Notes: generated by a model not told the origin, from the letters alone. A stretch of 64,000 nt of DNA from Amblyornis subalaris (GCA_018881555.1 JACAXG010000014.1:3075331-3139330), one strand, 5' to 3'. Positions 22,672 through 36,940 are shown, numbered from the stretch's first letter. Numbers and translations: made by a program.

Positions 22672-24536
22672 GTAAAAACTTGTAATTAAACTTTCCAGAC
22701 ACTGCATTTCCAGAGATTAGAACATTGAACTTTACATATGAAGCACTGATGAATATGAAACNGAACTAAATGATTTCAGTCAGATGGGAACAGAATGATT
22801 CCAGCCATCTGTAAGCTGGATATTTATAATCATCCCTACACTCACTTTTACAAGGCTGTCCTTGAGAAAATGGAGCAATTTCACATTAATCAACATTTTA
22901 CCTGAGGCTGCGGACTCGGGACACAAAGAAATTGTTCTGAAACTCCAATCATCCTTCAAAAATATGTTAGATCAAAACATATCAGTTGTCCTGGGCATGA
23001 ACTTTTTGATATTTACTAGTCCAATTTGGACTACACTCAATAAAATCTGGGAGAAATCAGCNCCACGGTGTGAATGCCAATTACTTCTTTTTAAAATAAC
23101 ATGCCTAGACATCTGCAAACACACTCATGTGTATGAACATGTTCCACATAGGCACCGTGCTGTGTGGTGTTCACATGGCAGGATGGGAGAAGTGCTGTTA
23201 GTCCAAGGAAGGGAGATTAGTAACAGATGATCCCTCACCTGGCTAATAAATGTCACCCAACACTGCATGTGATATGATGGAATTCTTTAGAGATCTACAA
23301 CCACTCCATAACTTTTAAAATCTTTACACCAAGCCTTTCCACNCATAATGGCTTCCAAAGCAACACTTCACTGAGAAATCCTTCAGCTTCCCCTCTAATT
23401 GTGCTGCCGAATTCTCTGCAAGGAGATACTTGGGCTGGTGTATATTTTGCATAATGTAAACACCTGCACATCCAAGGGCTGCAATAAGGAGTTAATTGTG
23501 ACATAAGAGTCGCAGGTTCTTCGTTTGGCTTTTCTCTGAGAGGCACAGCCAAGTCCCGCTAGCAGCCTGTCAGCTTCCCTTTGAGTTGCCACAATAATTA
23601 ATGCCCTTTCCATCTGAAACTCTGTCGCCAAAACGGGACAGGTGGTTCCAACAGTTGCTCAAAACTGCTAAATATCTCTGGCAATGGTGCCACAATGTCA
23701 CAATGATGGCCTTTCCCCCCCCAAATTAGTCACAAACTCAGTTGAGGTGCTTTAAACGTGGTACTACTGGTTTTCCTATACATTCATGTATATAAGGGTA
23801 GGTTTATATATAGATATAGCAATAGGGATGTATCTGTAAAAGGAACAGGGATGATTACTGAATGTAAAGAATCAAAGGCAAAGATGACTCAATATTTCAA
23901 GAATACCTAAATTTCCAGCTCATTGCTCATCCCAGAGCTGGAGTGCAGACGCTCGCCTGAACTTGCAGGTTAGAAAATGTCAAAAAATACATCACTGTTC
24001 AGAATAATGCAACAGAGAGGGAAGCAAGGAAATAATTCAAAAAAAAAAAGCCACTGGAATTCTAGAAGTTCACACAAGCTCTGAAGGCAAATTTCAGAGT
24101 GTCACCAAGTCTTTCTTTCCTTTGCTTTTTGAGGGCCACGGAAGTTAAATCAGCCACAAAGCACTCCCAAAGTTTTCTGTTCATATAAGCAAAGCTGCTG
24201 TGCCACCTGGTGAAACATTTTCATATGCAAGAGTCTCTCTTGCTGTATTTATCAATATAAAAGACTAATTCAAGTGCTCTTGGCAACCTTTGTTGCTGCC
24301 TGCATTAAGATGTGTGAATAGTTGCAATCAGTAATGAGAGAGACTCCACTCGTGTCACCACAGAGCACTGGGCTTTTGTCAGCACAGAACTAATGTGCTC
24401 ATTATTTCTCAGCAATACATGTTTTCATTTTAGAGAAAATGAAGAAGCATTATTCGTGGCATGTAGCAAAAAAAAAAAAAAATTCACAGGGATAATATAT
24501 TTGATTGAAATATCACCATGTTTTTGGCTCGTGAAT
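22672..24536. other. Unique non-coding DNA with a candidate conserved segment
   Basis: No gene is recognised. Within it, about 23,385-23,640 has balanced composition, several homeodomain cores (GTTAATTGTGACATAA, CACAATAATTAATGCC) and retained CpG sites, so it may be conserved non-coding DNA. The rest is plain AT-rich sequence. Confidence 0.35.
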
Positions 24537-24590
24537 TGATCAGTCCTGATCGATGATTAAATTGCAATTAGATGATCAGGCTTGATCATC
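24537..24590. promoter_or_regulatory. Cluster of three short palindromes
   Basis: Within 54 bp there are three perfect dyads. GATCAG-TC-CTGATC is at 24,538-24,551. AATTGCAATT is at 24,560-24,569. GATGATCA-GGCT-TGATCATC is at 24,571-24,590. The dyads could be paired binding sites for homeodomain-like proteins or a weak cruciform. Stems are too short for a microRNA precursor. Confidence 0.4.
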
Positions 24591-27500
24591 TCAATGCATT
24601 CACTTTCCATATTTTGTCGTTGAACACTAAATAATTCTTGGCCCATCAGCTGCATGGATGAGTCCATTAAAGGTATTTAATAACACTCTGGTATTAAATG
24701 TTCTCCAAAGTGTTAAATCAATGCTCTCAGATGCAAACCACACAGGATGGGTTATTCTCAACACTTAGAATCAAATATCCAGAAGAAATCCTTGGTTATC
24801 TATCTGAAATATATCTTCTGGAAATACATTGTGACAGGACTCAAAAGTTGTTGGTTTGGCCCATATCTTTGCCAGCTGACACCGTATTCATGAACATGAT
24901 CACCAAAAGCCATTAATTCCATCAAATCATGGTAAAATTACCCCAAACCTTGACAGGACACAGACTGGCCTGGCCTAATGTGCATTGTGCCACTCCAGCA
25001 AAGAGACAGAAAAAACACAAGAATGTGGGAACCCCAATAATCTTATCCATGTGATGCGTGCATTGCTTAGGGGCTTTCTGCAATTTGTCTGGATTTTTAC
25101 CAAGGAGAAAAAAATCATTTTTTAATTTTAAGAAAGTCTGGATTCAGATCAAATCTTGAATCGCATTTCATGCCCTAGAAAATCCACCTTCCCAGAAGAC
25201 TGCAGGAAATATCTTCAGAATTTCAGAGAAGGTCAACACTTAGAGCATGTCTTGGCTCAATGTCTATACCGTATTTCAGTCTCTTAAATTGCTCTGTTAT
25301 CTTGAATTCTGTTTAGGGAAAGTAATTTTCTATATATATTGTCTCACCAGTTTTTGATGATTCAGTCAACACACCGATCTTCCTTTTAGAATTGGTTAAT
25401 TTATATTTTCTCTTGACTTCAAAATAATTTCTACTGTTGGACCCGCTCCTATTTATTCATTGTTTTCATACTGGAGGTGTGTAACTTCTTTACAAGAATA
25501 AAACCAAATTAACCCCTCTATATAGAGGTCTAAATTATTTGGCAGGATACTGTGTTTTCTAATAGAAAATAGCACCAGATTTTGGACACCTAAAGGAACT
25601 TTTTGAATAATCCAGATATATATTTCCTGCAAGACTTTCCTTAGGTGAGTACCAGTGAGTTATAGTTTTCAACTTTGCTCCCATTAGCAACCATTTTTCA
25701 TATAGTAACCAAATAATTTTTATCCATAAGAACATGAATCATTTTTGTGCATAGAGGTACAGATTCCATCAGATGGCAGGGGTGCCACTGGCCATTCTGT
25801 GCCTACCCAGGCTTTCTGTCTGGTGTCCAAAGCCTCAGCCCTTTAGAGAAAGTTAATTAAAGCTCAAAGCTTTGTGACCAAAAGAAAACACAAATTTTCC
25901 TTTTCTAGAAATTTAAAGTCTCTACATGAAAAATTCGCCTTATACTAAAATAACAAGGCAAACTGAAGGCCTCATTTGGATGATATACAGGAATTTTCTG
26001 GTTTTCTTTCAGTTTCCTCTTCAGCAAGTGCTCTCTGCCCCTCAGCTGCCCAGGGTTCTTCAAAATGTGAATATCTCCAGTTGTCATTGGTTATATTCAC
26101 AAACCCAGAGTGATACCAGGATGTGGGATGGAGTCAGAAAGCTCCAAAGCATCTCTGTCCACTCCCAGGTGTTTGTGCAACCAACAACTCCTCTTTTGCT
26201 GAATCTGATATGAGAAATGTCCTTCATATGATCAAGGGTAGATTCTTCTGCCTCAAAGAGTCTCGTGGACCAGACACCAGTTTGTCCCCACTCCTACCAT
26301 TTCTAGGGAGTGATTTTCCATAACTTCTGGGTCTCTGAGCATCCACCAGCTTTACTCCTGGCACAGCCTGGCTGCCCTCAGTGAGATTTTGGGACAAAAA
26401 CCAGAGTGGGCATTAGGAGATGTCCCTGGGGTGTGCTCCTTTTAGAGGATGCAAACCAATGCTCACACAGCCCATACCTTCCAGGATTTCAGAAATCACA
26501 AATCTTGGGCTAAAAGGCATCATCTCAAGCCTGTCATGAATTTAGGCCTTGTCAGACACACCATTCTCCCTGTTTTTATAAAATACTTGCGCACAAACTC
26601 TTTTCTCTTTTATTTACCTTTCTGCCTTATTTACAAATGTCACCAGCACAGCTATAATGTCAATGCTTTTCTTCAGCTGAGTTCTGTTCTCTCTCCACCT
26701 CAGACCAAGATAATCTGCTTTTGTACCAGTAATTTCTATGAGGTGGCTGTTACTGACAATAGCTTTTCTGTTAATACTGAAAACTGGTGAATTGGTTGTT
26801 TGACTGACTGAGCTCCTATGTTTGGAAATCAATATTAAATTGCTGCTTTCATCAATCCAAGCTACTCAAACACAGATGTATTCATAAACTTGTTATGAAG
26901 AAAAACTGCCTGAAAAAGGNGAGAAATAGAACTTAAAAAGACCAGTTTATTGCTACAATTACAGTGCATTCATAAGAGAGTTACCCNAACTCAGTGCTAA
27001 GATCAAATTCTGTGTCAGAGACTCAGGGATATCAAAAGGAATGCACCTCCCTTTTTCTTTCTTTTTGTCCTTTTTTTTATGTTTGCAGCCATTACAAACA
27101 AATAGCACTCATCATAGGCACAATATTTCTCAAGAAAAACTAAAGTATGGAAATCCCTATCATGATCAATCATGAACACATCTGGGAATGTGACTCACCC
27201 ACCCTGCAGGTCGTGCTCAGCCAGCGCAGGTACAGAATGCAGCAGAACAGATGGAGAGCTGGATTTTTTTTTTTTATGGAAAAGGCTTTTTTTGACTTCT
27301 AAAGGATCCGGGATTACTCTAAAGCTAGAATTTCTTTCGGAATAAACCAAGAGCAGCGACGCCTTTGTGTCTGCTGTGCAGAGAGGAAAACACGTTCATC
27401 ACGTTACAGCGCTGAGGCTGCAGATAAAGCTTTGCCATTTCCCTACAAGCAAATCCAGGAATGTGGGAAAAAGCAAGTGNGCTGTCAGACAAGAGACTCA

Positions 27501-30500
27501 GCAGGGCTGTGCAGCAGCTGGGGCTGCTCCTTTGTCACAACAAGCAGCCATGGTTCATTACGGTGAGATCATTGTCCTACCGGCAAATGGAATGCTCCAA
27601 GAAGGAAATCGTTGTTTATTATGGCTCAGAATTTCTTCAGTTTGAACCCAGTTCCACCTCACTCTTGGGGGGATTCATCTTGTGAACCTGCTGTAGGGAT
27701 ATATGGGAGTATGCAGCTCGTTTATGAGGTAGATGCCAGTTAAATTTATAATCCCAGATTCAAAAAAAGAAGAGTTTGTTTGTCTTTTGAGATGATTATA
27801 GCTCCTATTCCCCTCCTATATTCCACTCAATGATAATCCTTAGTTCTGCCACAGTGATGAGTNATTTGTGAAGGAACAGAAGCAAAATTCTCTTGGAACT
27901 CTCTGAAAATGCAATTTATCTAATTCTTCAGTATTGCCAAGTGCAAACTATTGAAAATCCTTGTCATCTAAGCCATGGATAGAATTCCCCTCTCTGTCTC
28001 CAATGATCCAGAGATTTAGAACCAGGCTTTTAGTTAATGCTCATGCAAAAGGCTGCACTGTAAAGTATTTCAGTGACGAGGGTGGCAGTTTAGAGGTTTA
28101 TTATTTTTAACANACTCAGACTTCTAGTGAAATTTCCTCAGGTTTCATGGAAGAAANCGTGTCCTTTCATTTCTGCACAGGCGAGTCCCAGTCTGCAATT
28201 CTTAGGTGGCAAAAAGCACAACTGCTTTTAAAAATATGAAGGATAAACAGGCACACAGTCACGTGTTCTGTACATGAACTATGAGAAATAACACACACTT
28301 CCATTATCTACATAATACAGGCATTTTTAGCTGTGTTTCTGGGAATTAGCATTGCTTTAAAAACTAAACAAAGAGAATAGGAGAAAATCCTCCCCAGACA
28401 ACCACAAACTGTTGGATAGAGCAGCTCCACCCCAGAAACATCAGCAGCCTGCAAAACCCCAGGAGGGTGTCAGAGCCATGAGGGTGTGATGGTTACTGGA
28501 CACTTCTCCTACAGAGATGAGATCCGTCACCAGAAATGTTCAGAGTCTAAAAATTAAGCATCAAGTTGGCCTCTTAGATTTGTGGAATTCTCTCCTCCGG
28601 CTCTAGCAGGAATACCAATTACTGGCTTAGACTGCATAGCTAAATTTTAGGTGACTAAAACTAAATTAAAATGATCTNATTCTAAATGAAGGCTTTGCAT
28701 AAGAGAGCAGAGCCAATACTGAAAACAAGGTGCGTGCCATTGCTGCCCAAAAATTTATAAGTNGCAGGAATACAATTCCACATTTTTACAGCCTCATCTG
28801 TATAAGCATTTTTATAGTCACTTCCATAAAAATGTCTAAAAGTGCAACATAAATATTAATGAATTAACCTCCCCTGCGTGCCCATATGGTGGGTATTTAT
28901 TTTTACATTGTAGAGCTGGAGAAACAATTGCAATAAAGCCAAGCTCTGAGCACAAGTNCAGCTACCAATTCTTTTGGAGAACCAGGAATAAATAATCCTG
29001 GACTCTTGTTGGTAAATTTAGGGATGAGATATCCATCCAGCCACATGCAGCCTAGGACTCCACAGCAGTGGGATTTCCAATGATCCTGTCCCAGCACAGC
29101 TCTCCAAAATCAAACATCCCTAAAAACCCACATGCCTGGAACAAATAGGATGGATATTTACACTTCCAGAGCTGAAAGTATTCCTACAGATGTTGAAATT
29201 GTTCTGCAAGATGATACTTTTAACATCTCAGTTTAACATTTCNTGGAGGGACAAATATGAGGCTGTAATCCCAGAGAGACCGAAAGATTTCAGGGAGGAA
29301 AAGTACAGGAATCCAAATTCATTCCTGATAAGAGAGAAATTACTAAGGAAATATAACTCCACCCACCAAAATAAGTTAAAAACCTATACAAGGCTCTTGA
29401 AAAATTTTTGCAGCAAAAAAAAATTAAAAAAAGAATCTGAGCAAAAATAATAAAACCAGCTCAAATAACAGAACTATTCTGCTCAAATAACAAAGTGTGC
29501 AAGAATTAGTACAAATCATTCCATGGAAACACTTTCTCCTGAATGCTCTTGGAAAAGACAATTGCTGAGTCTTAGAATATGCTTTGGAAAAAGCTTTCTA
29601 CATTGCTACTATTAAATTTACTTGCTTTTTCCTCCTCCTTTTTTTCCCCCTCAACTTTGTCACTGTCTCTCTCTTNCAATACACCAAATACAAACCCAAA
29701 ATGGCCAAGACATCAAGTGCCACTGAAAATAAACAGACTTTCCTTATGACTCCAACAAACATTTNCCTGAAGAAATTGATTTCCTTAATAACTGAACAAT
29801 ACATCCCTATGCTCCCAATGGANTTTTCCCATTATCTCATCAGACAGTAAGGGATCCATTTGTTGAAATCCACAGCAGATGAATATCACTGCTTTTCCAA
29901 AAGCAATACCTGATTCACTGGGAGTCTGCACAACTCCAGTGCCAAACTCTCATTCCCACTTTATAATGACCTGCCTGATATTGATATAGAGAGGAANTTC
30001 TACCTTGCATCAAATTTATCTTTCACCCAGAAACCTTCTCAAGAACAAACTTTTTCTTTTGCTGTCTAAGGGAATTTCTGACAGAATTGTTACCAGTGAC
30101 AGAGGCAGTGTATTAACATTTCAGAGCACGCTTTGATATACATTGACTTAAAACCACCTTAGTTTGATCTATATTCAAAGCCTCAGAAACTAAACCCAAT
30201 GTTGCTGAAAGAAATAAAATTTATTAACTGCTTCCAAAGTCAATCAGAATCCCTTNGGGACGTGGTGGGATACTGGCAAGCAGCCCTCTGACTGGCTCTG
30301 AAGAAAAGACACAGCATCATTTGAGTGAAATGAAGTCACTCAGGTATCAACCAAAGGGAGTGCAGAAAGCAATGGATAAAATTGGATGTGGAATGGATAC
30401 AAATTAGAAGGTGTTTCTANAAATGCATCTGGATTCAATGATGTCATCACCCCATTGCACTTCTACATGGAGATTATATAATATTAGTGGAGTAATTAAT

Positions 30501-33500
30501 GAGCCACTGTGTCCTTGAGTGTGACATCACTGTGTACGTTGGGTGAGTTCTCCTCAGCATTTCATCAATTCAAAATACCCACAATACAAACTTTAGAGGA
30601 TGGAATTAACAATTTTCGACAAATCTTGATCTAATTTTGGTTGAATCTATTTTTAGTGGACGCTGTTTTTAGTAGAAAAAAAAAATTGATTCAATTACCA
30701 GTGGAATATAAAACCAAACTCAGACAAATCCTCTCTGCACAGGGAAATCCATGCATTCCACAAAAACAGAGAGTCAGAGAAAAAAGATTTTGCTGACTAC
30801 AGCAGAGGGAGAATTGGGTAATTAGGCCAAATCCTATAGTGCTTATTTAGGATTGAAGCATATGAGAATAGTCTGTAAGTGATGATTATTGTGATATGAC
30901 AAAACCTATTATTTTCCTAAGCATTCTGTAAATGCATAGGAAGAAACAGCCTGTGAGTGATTTTCTACTCTAAACCTGAAATTTGTGGGAGGAAGATGCT
31001 ACAACTCCACAAAAACCACGCATCCCATTACTGGCAGAAACAAGGAAAACATCTTTCCCTTCTTCCAAAGGACACAGGCACCAAAGTCAGAAAGTTTTGT
31101 GCCTGGCAGTGATGCCAGTGAGTCCTGGGAGGGAATTTGGGGGTCTTGGTGCGTTTCCANGAATCACCACTGCAGTAAATTCCTTGTCTCTCCCGTTATG
31201 ATGTGCCACAAAATTATCCTAACCCCAAGCGCAGCAACACTTGTTCACAGTTTTAATTTAATTTTATTTACTTATTGTCACTTGGGCAGCAATAATAACT
31301 TTCTCAACAGGATAACTTGCCTAGATTCTTTTGTTGCTCTTTTGGGGACTTGGTAATTTTGACAGCACAAATACCATTAGTGCTGTTTATTTCCGATTAT
31401 GAGATTTTTGCAGAGTTTCCCTCTGTTCTCTGATGAACTCCATGACAGGGTGGGGAGTAATCACCTGCCATCTCACTAATCCTTCCCTACCATGCAACAN
31501 AATCATTTTTTTCCTCTCTTTTTTTCATTTTTCTTGCATTTTGGGCAGCGTTGGGCTTTTAAATCGTGACTCACCACAAGAATCCCTCTCCAAAGATTCT
31601 CCTTAACACTCTGGTCTAAATTGTCAGGACACCATTGTTCTCCTTCTATCATTTCTAATATACTTTTCCATCTTATCCCTCCCTAAAGACCTTTTAGGAT
31701 TATACAGGCTNAGGGAGGTTTCTCCTGTGCTGCCTCATTGAAGCATTTACCTTTTCATGCTTTTGCACAACGTGAAGCACTTTCACTCCAGCTCTTTGCA
31801 GGGAAATATTGGCTCTTCCTGGCCCTCATAAAATATACGTGGGTTTCTCTTTTCTGCTGCACTCTTAATTCTTTTGAATTATATAAGGAACAACTTCTTA
31901 TTAGGGAAGNGTGAGCTTACAGAGATCAAAGCCCTGCTTTCAGCTGTGTTAAGGTCCCTTTATCCCACTCTAAAGGTACTTTAAAGCCAGGCTCGGTGTC
32001 TCACACTAAAGTAGATCCAGGGACACATTCTTTAACATTTTGCCACGAAATTCTGGTATTGTGGGACTCGTGGGCNGGCTCTTTTCAGGCAAATTTTTTT
32101 TTTAAAAAAAAGGGAAGACACCCGACCTTGCTTTCTAAGTAAAAAAAAAAAGGAAATTTATAAATTTGCTCGTGGAGAATATTGTTCCTCTATGCAGAGT
32201 GGATCCATGACAGGATTGCNTTTTCCCAAAGCAGGAAGAATGTGCTGTGTCACAGTTCCCCTCAGCAGCTGCCACTACAAAATGAGCAGAAGTAATGCTG
32301 TCTGTCTGGGAGAAATATAATGTGAGGAACTTATGGTTCCTTGTTGCTGCTTTCCAGGGTAAAGGCAAGGAATTTCTAAAACATGGAAAATTCCAACAAA
32401 ATATTCATATTTAGTGCACATGGACAGAAANAGATTACACTTACAGAGGAAAAAATCATTATAAATATGATATTTACATTGGAATACAAAATTTCAGCTC
32501 TAATCTAACTGTAAAAGCTAATGAGAAAAAAAATGAGCTTTTTCCTCTTGCATTTTTCCNTCTCAGACTCAAAGTGCTTTACAAAGGACACAAATATCAT
32601 TGTCAAGCTGACAAAACTGAGATACAGAGGGGAAAACTGAGCCTCNTTTTCGTGCTGCCTTTAGCACATTTGGGGTTTCACTGTTTTGTGGGGAAAAAGG
32701 AAGTTCAGGAGAGGGAAAAGACTGAGTCCATCTCACATCTCGATGCAGTTTGCCTGTCTTTGTGCAGCACCACGAGCAAACTAAAAAGCAAAATGAAAAC
32801 ATTCCATATTTTTCTGAAATTCTAACACGAATAAGAAAAATATTTTCCGCTGTGACCCAAAGGGGGTCATTATATTATTATGTAATATTATATTATCAGA
32901 GTAAACATTCATTTTAAACTTCTGAAATAAATGAGGACTGGATTTCTGTCGTGGAATTTGATGGGCTGACTCAAATATTTAACAAAGTTTCTTTTCTATT
33001 AAACCCAAATGTTTTCTCGAGGATAACTTTCATACTTTTAGAATGTCACCTGATGAATTCAATACAGGATCATTTCTGTAATAATAAAAAAATCATGACA
33101 TAAAAAATTGCCTTATATTGTCTATGAAAAGAGAAAGCAAATTTTCTTAGGAATTCCTTTTGTGAGTATTCACAGGAGCAAATTAAAAGAAGTTTTTTAA
33201 GAAAAGGTATTGTTTGGAGAGGCTGAGAGTTCTATCAAGACTGTCTATAGGCAGATGTTTAACTTTGAGTGGATTTGCTGTTTGAATAAAGGCCAGAAGT
33301 GCTCTGGTATTTTAAAATTTCTTAATTCTCANATATTCTGTCAAGTCTGCAACAGTCAGAATGATACCAAGACAATGGGCTCAGCACACGGAATTATCCT
33401 CTTCTTCCTGGCTTGGATGGTGCCTGGAAAATCCTTCCTGTTTTATAAAANTCTATGAAAAATCAAGATTATCATCTAGACAAGAGACAGACTCTCAAAT

Positions 33501-33702
33501 CTGCTTTGCATGGCCTTAAAGGCACAGTCCCCACCAAAGCAAGTGTGGCGTTTTTCCACAATTATGGAATTCTTTCTAAAAANACTGAAAGCAAATTCAA
33601 AGAGAACACAGAAATAAATAAGTGAATAAATTCCAAGGCATGGAGAGTTCCGTAGGGTCGAACCTGGAAGTGCCCTGATGCCAGGTTCAGGATGTGCTGT
33701 GC
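24591..33702. other. Long unique stretch, no gene seen
   Basis: Nine kilobases of unique, AT-rich DNA with no CR1 copy. Short frames occur (for example a Lys-rich one at 29,190-29,450 driven by A-rich sequence), none with splice support or known similarity. Items seen are A/T homopolymers (24,470-24,482; 27,269-27,279), a mirror A/T tract at 32,091-32,111 and an AT-rich dyad at 32,870-32,900. Confidence 0.5.
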
Positions 33703-33935
33703 TGCCAGAGGGCANGGTTAGATGGGATATTGGGAAGGAATTCCTCCCTGAGAGGGTGGTGAGGCCCTGGCACAGGTTGCNCAGAGAAGCTGTGGCTGCC
33801 CNATCCCTGGNAGTGTCCAAGGCCAGGCTGGANNGGGCTTGGAGCACCCTGGGATAGTGGAAGGTGTCACTCCCATGGCAGGGGATGGGATGAGACGAGT
33901 TTAAGGTCCTTCCAACCCAAACCCTTCTGTGATTA
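33703..33935 (+). mobile_element. CR1 LINE 3' fragment (plus)
   Basis: About 230 bp of CR1 tail in forward orientation. It opens with GGTTAGATGGGATATTGGGA, continues through GAGAGGGTGGTGAGGCCCTGGC and GAGAAGCTGTGGCTGCCC, and ends with GGTCCTTCCAACCCAAACCC and TTCTGTGATTA. It contains at least six N characters, again enriched relative to its flanks. Confidence 0.93.
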
Positions 33936-33959
33936 AGACTTATCATGATTCAAGAGCTC

Positions 33960-34560
33960 CCTGAGTCGCTCTCAGCTCCTGCCCCACTCAATCCGAGTCA
34001 CAAAACACAACGCTCAAGCTCCACCATTCCTGTTCATCACCCAAACGTACATTACGTTGTGTTTAGGGGGACTTTTAACTGAAAACCAAACGTCAGTTTG
34101 GTGCTCAGCCTGCATTACAAACTTCATTTTCTTCCAGAACGACCCTGCCTGCAGATGACAAGATCCTCTCCCCGCGCTCACGGCGCTGCGGGCGCGGCTC
34201 CTCCCGCTCGTTATGGTCCTGCAGCAAGGGACAGCAGCCTGACTGAGCCGAGTCCATGCTGACAACCTCTGTCACGTTAATGAGCAGCCAGGGGCTCGGA
34301 TTTAAGGCCTCAGACACGTTGTACACGGGACTCAAGGAGGGGAGGCGCTCAGAGGTCATCTGCTCCCTCCCCCGCGCCCGAAGGAAGGATGAGCTGAACT
34401 TCATCCATCCTGACAGAGCCTTGCTGCCCATCCAGCACCCTCTGCCCTTCTGCTGGTGACTCTTGCGTTGTCTCACTGCCCTTCTCTTCCAGGTTTAACC
34501 CAAATCTTTCTGTCTGCAACCTGCACCCGTCACATCCCGCCTATCCGAATGGATTTTTAC
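33960..34560. promoter_or_regulatory. CpG-enriched block
   Basis: CpG density rises here, peaking at 34,170-34,215 (CCCCGCGCTCACGGCGCTGC then GGGCGCGGCTCC) with further sites to about 34,560. The CCCGCGCCCG at about 34,371-34,380 is also GC-box-like. No exon or ATG-initiated frame of note is attached. It may be a small CpG-island promoter or an enhancer; it is weaker than the block at 13,050. Confidence 0.45.
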
Positions 34561-36940
34561 GCTCTCCTTTCCTCCACGGCTGATTTACACACACTTGAGA
34601 ACTCNTCCCTTCAGCCCTTGGCTGGAAACAAGCAAACAAAATGTAAAATACGAAATCATTTCTGGAATCTGATACCCTTCCTTCTCCGCGCTGCACTTTC
34701 CTAATCGATTCTTCCGTCTGGAAACGAAGTGCTCGAAACCAGGCACAGTCTGAGCCCTGGGTGTGGATCACAACCAGAAGCCTTCTACATGTAAAGAAAT
34801 CAGGTTGGTCTGACATGGATCATTATTTAAAAAACATCTTCTGGCTCTTATGCTGGTGTNTTACAGACACCTCTGAGCAGTGGAACAAAGCCAGCTCTCC
34901 TGCAAATCACAGCTCCTGCATTTTGCTTTTCCGAGGAAGACATCAATTGTGCTTTCTCCACCTGCTTCTGACCCACACTCCGTTCTGATATTTACTGTGC
35001 AAACACTCCTCAATATTAATCCGGGCCACGGGTTCCAGCGTGATCACGTTCTTAATGTTAATACAAAATTTCAAGTAGTTCTCAANGAGAGGAAGCTCTG
35101 AAAATCAATATTATAGTAACTATTATAGTGGCCAGGAGCACGATAACTTAAAATAAGCTTGTTCAAATAAATCCACATGTAAATTAGTTTAGTTTTTTAG
35201 ATAGCAAAAATAATTTCTATATGTGTTAAAAATATATCCTGCCAAAGTATAGAGGGAAANGCTCTTGGGTCCTTTACCCATTAAAGCTGTTTTCTATTTA
35301 TGTGGTATTTTTAAATACGTGAGGGCACCAGGGAAATTTTTTAACTTATTACAGGGTACTTGCATAAACCAAGTTGTTATATATTCACCATGAGCTGCAG
35401 ACAAAATACTGCTCAATCAATTTTTAATAATTGAATCCTTCTTAATCCACAAATTACCTGAAAGTGAGGTTAAGATCTCAAAGCCAATAATAATATTCTT
35501 TTTCAAGTATGGGGACAGCATCCCAGTATGNTACTGACCCAAAAGTCATAAAAGCTTATCTTCTCATGGTAGCAACAGCTATGGNCTGACCATTGCTGAA
35601 AGCTACATTTTTGAAGAAAATAAATCATGTATTCTTCAAAAATACTTTTTAAGAAATGAACTCCAAGATTATTCACTTTCCTACAGTGGCCACCATTTCT
35701 AAAATCTACATTTTTCNTTGTTGAAGGACAACCACTTGCTTTATGACCAAAAAATGATGATACAAAGGCAATTATAGGCTGTATTGTAAGTGGTTAAACT
35801 TCTGCAGAGCGAGGTGAGAATTTTGCCAGCAATTCATTTTTCTTCTAGGAGAATGTAAGAGATAACTAAGTACCAAAAAACAGGTGTTTAACAGAAAGTA
35901 GCCAAAGTGTAGGCAGAAAAATGGGGTCAGTTTCTGCTGCTGTCCTAAGGAACAGAGCATTTGTACAAGGGTTCAATTTGGATCATTCCCTTTAAAGGGT
36001 GATTNATCCAAGGCAGGCACATGAAGAATTGGAATTTGTATTGCAGATTAATGTGATCTCATATCAAGATGTTATAACAGGTGGCACGAGCAGGTAGCCA
36101 AATTCAGAGGTACNAAAAAAAAAATATAAAAGGCTCTGCAATGTCTACTTTGTAGTAACTGCTTCAAAAAATACATAATTTTACACTTGGATAACAATCC
36201 TGATTTGTGCTTTTCACATTATACATTAGTGGAAAATTACCCTGTTCATAATAACAACNACCAAAAGCTGTTTGAGTGCATTTTAACGCACTTGAGAAGT
36301 TCTTTCTCCTCTTTTATTTGAGAGGAACACCTGAAACCTCTCCTGCTCTTAAATAATTCCATGGTGACTGGCACAGGACANGCTCAACACAGCAGGTGAT
36401 GTCCAACACAGACCTCTAAAACTTCCTACAAAACTCAGAGTCCAGGTGGGGAGTCCAACCAAACACACAAGGACATGAAAAGCAACTTTTCCCCAGAAGC
36501 GGGTCTGGGATGCCCCACTAAAGTTCCACAAAGGGCCTAAACTTGGGAATTTATCCTGTTTTGATCCAGGAGCTTGGTTTGCCTCTTGAACCTTGAACCA
36601 GTCCCACCTTTTGCTCTCNCACTCGGTGTGCAGCACTTCTGAAGGACAGGCAACGCCCAGATCTGGTGTCGCTGCTGATGACACTTCCCATCCCTGACTG
36701 TTTCTCCTTCGAAACAGACTTTTTATGTGCTTCTGACACAGTTTGGAAAAGAAAATGCGCCTCAAGTATGTTGTGAAAGAACAAGGCTGAGAGGCACAGA
36801 TGTTATTACTTGCTGCCATATGCTGGTAAGGCTTTAATAATATGCATTTATACTAAGTTAAAAATGGTACTTCAGCGCCCTGAATGTCAGCAGAAGAACT
36901 GTTCATTCCTTAGCAAAACACACCAACAAATGTGGTGATG
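34561..36940. other. Unique non-coding DNA
   Basis: No gene or repeat family is recognised. Positions 34,965-35,065 keep a GC-balanced stretch with ATTAAT cores and CpG sites (AATATTAATCCGGGCCACGG) that could be conserved. The remainder is AT-rich. Confidence 0.45.

Noticed and set aside
24571..24590. Hairpin as a possible microRNA precursor
   Set aside because: The 8-bp stem is far too short for a precursor; kept only as a palindrome.
29190..29450. Lys/Arg-rich 86-codon frame
   Set aside because: Driven by A-rich composition; no splice context and no known domain.
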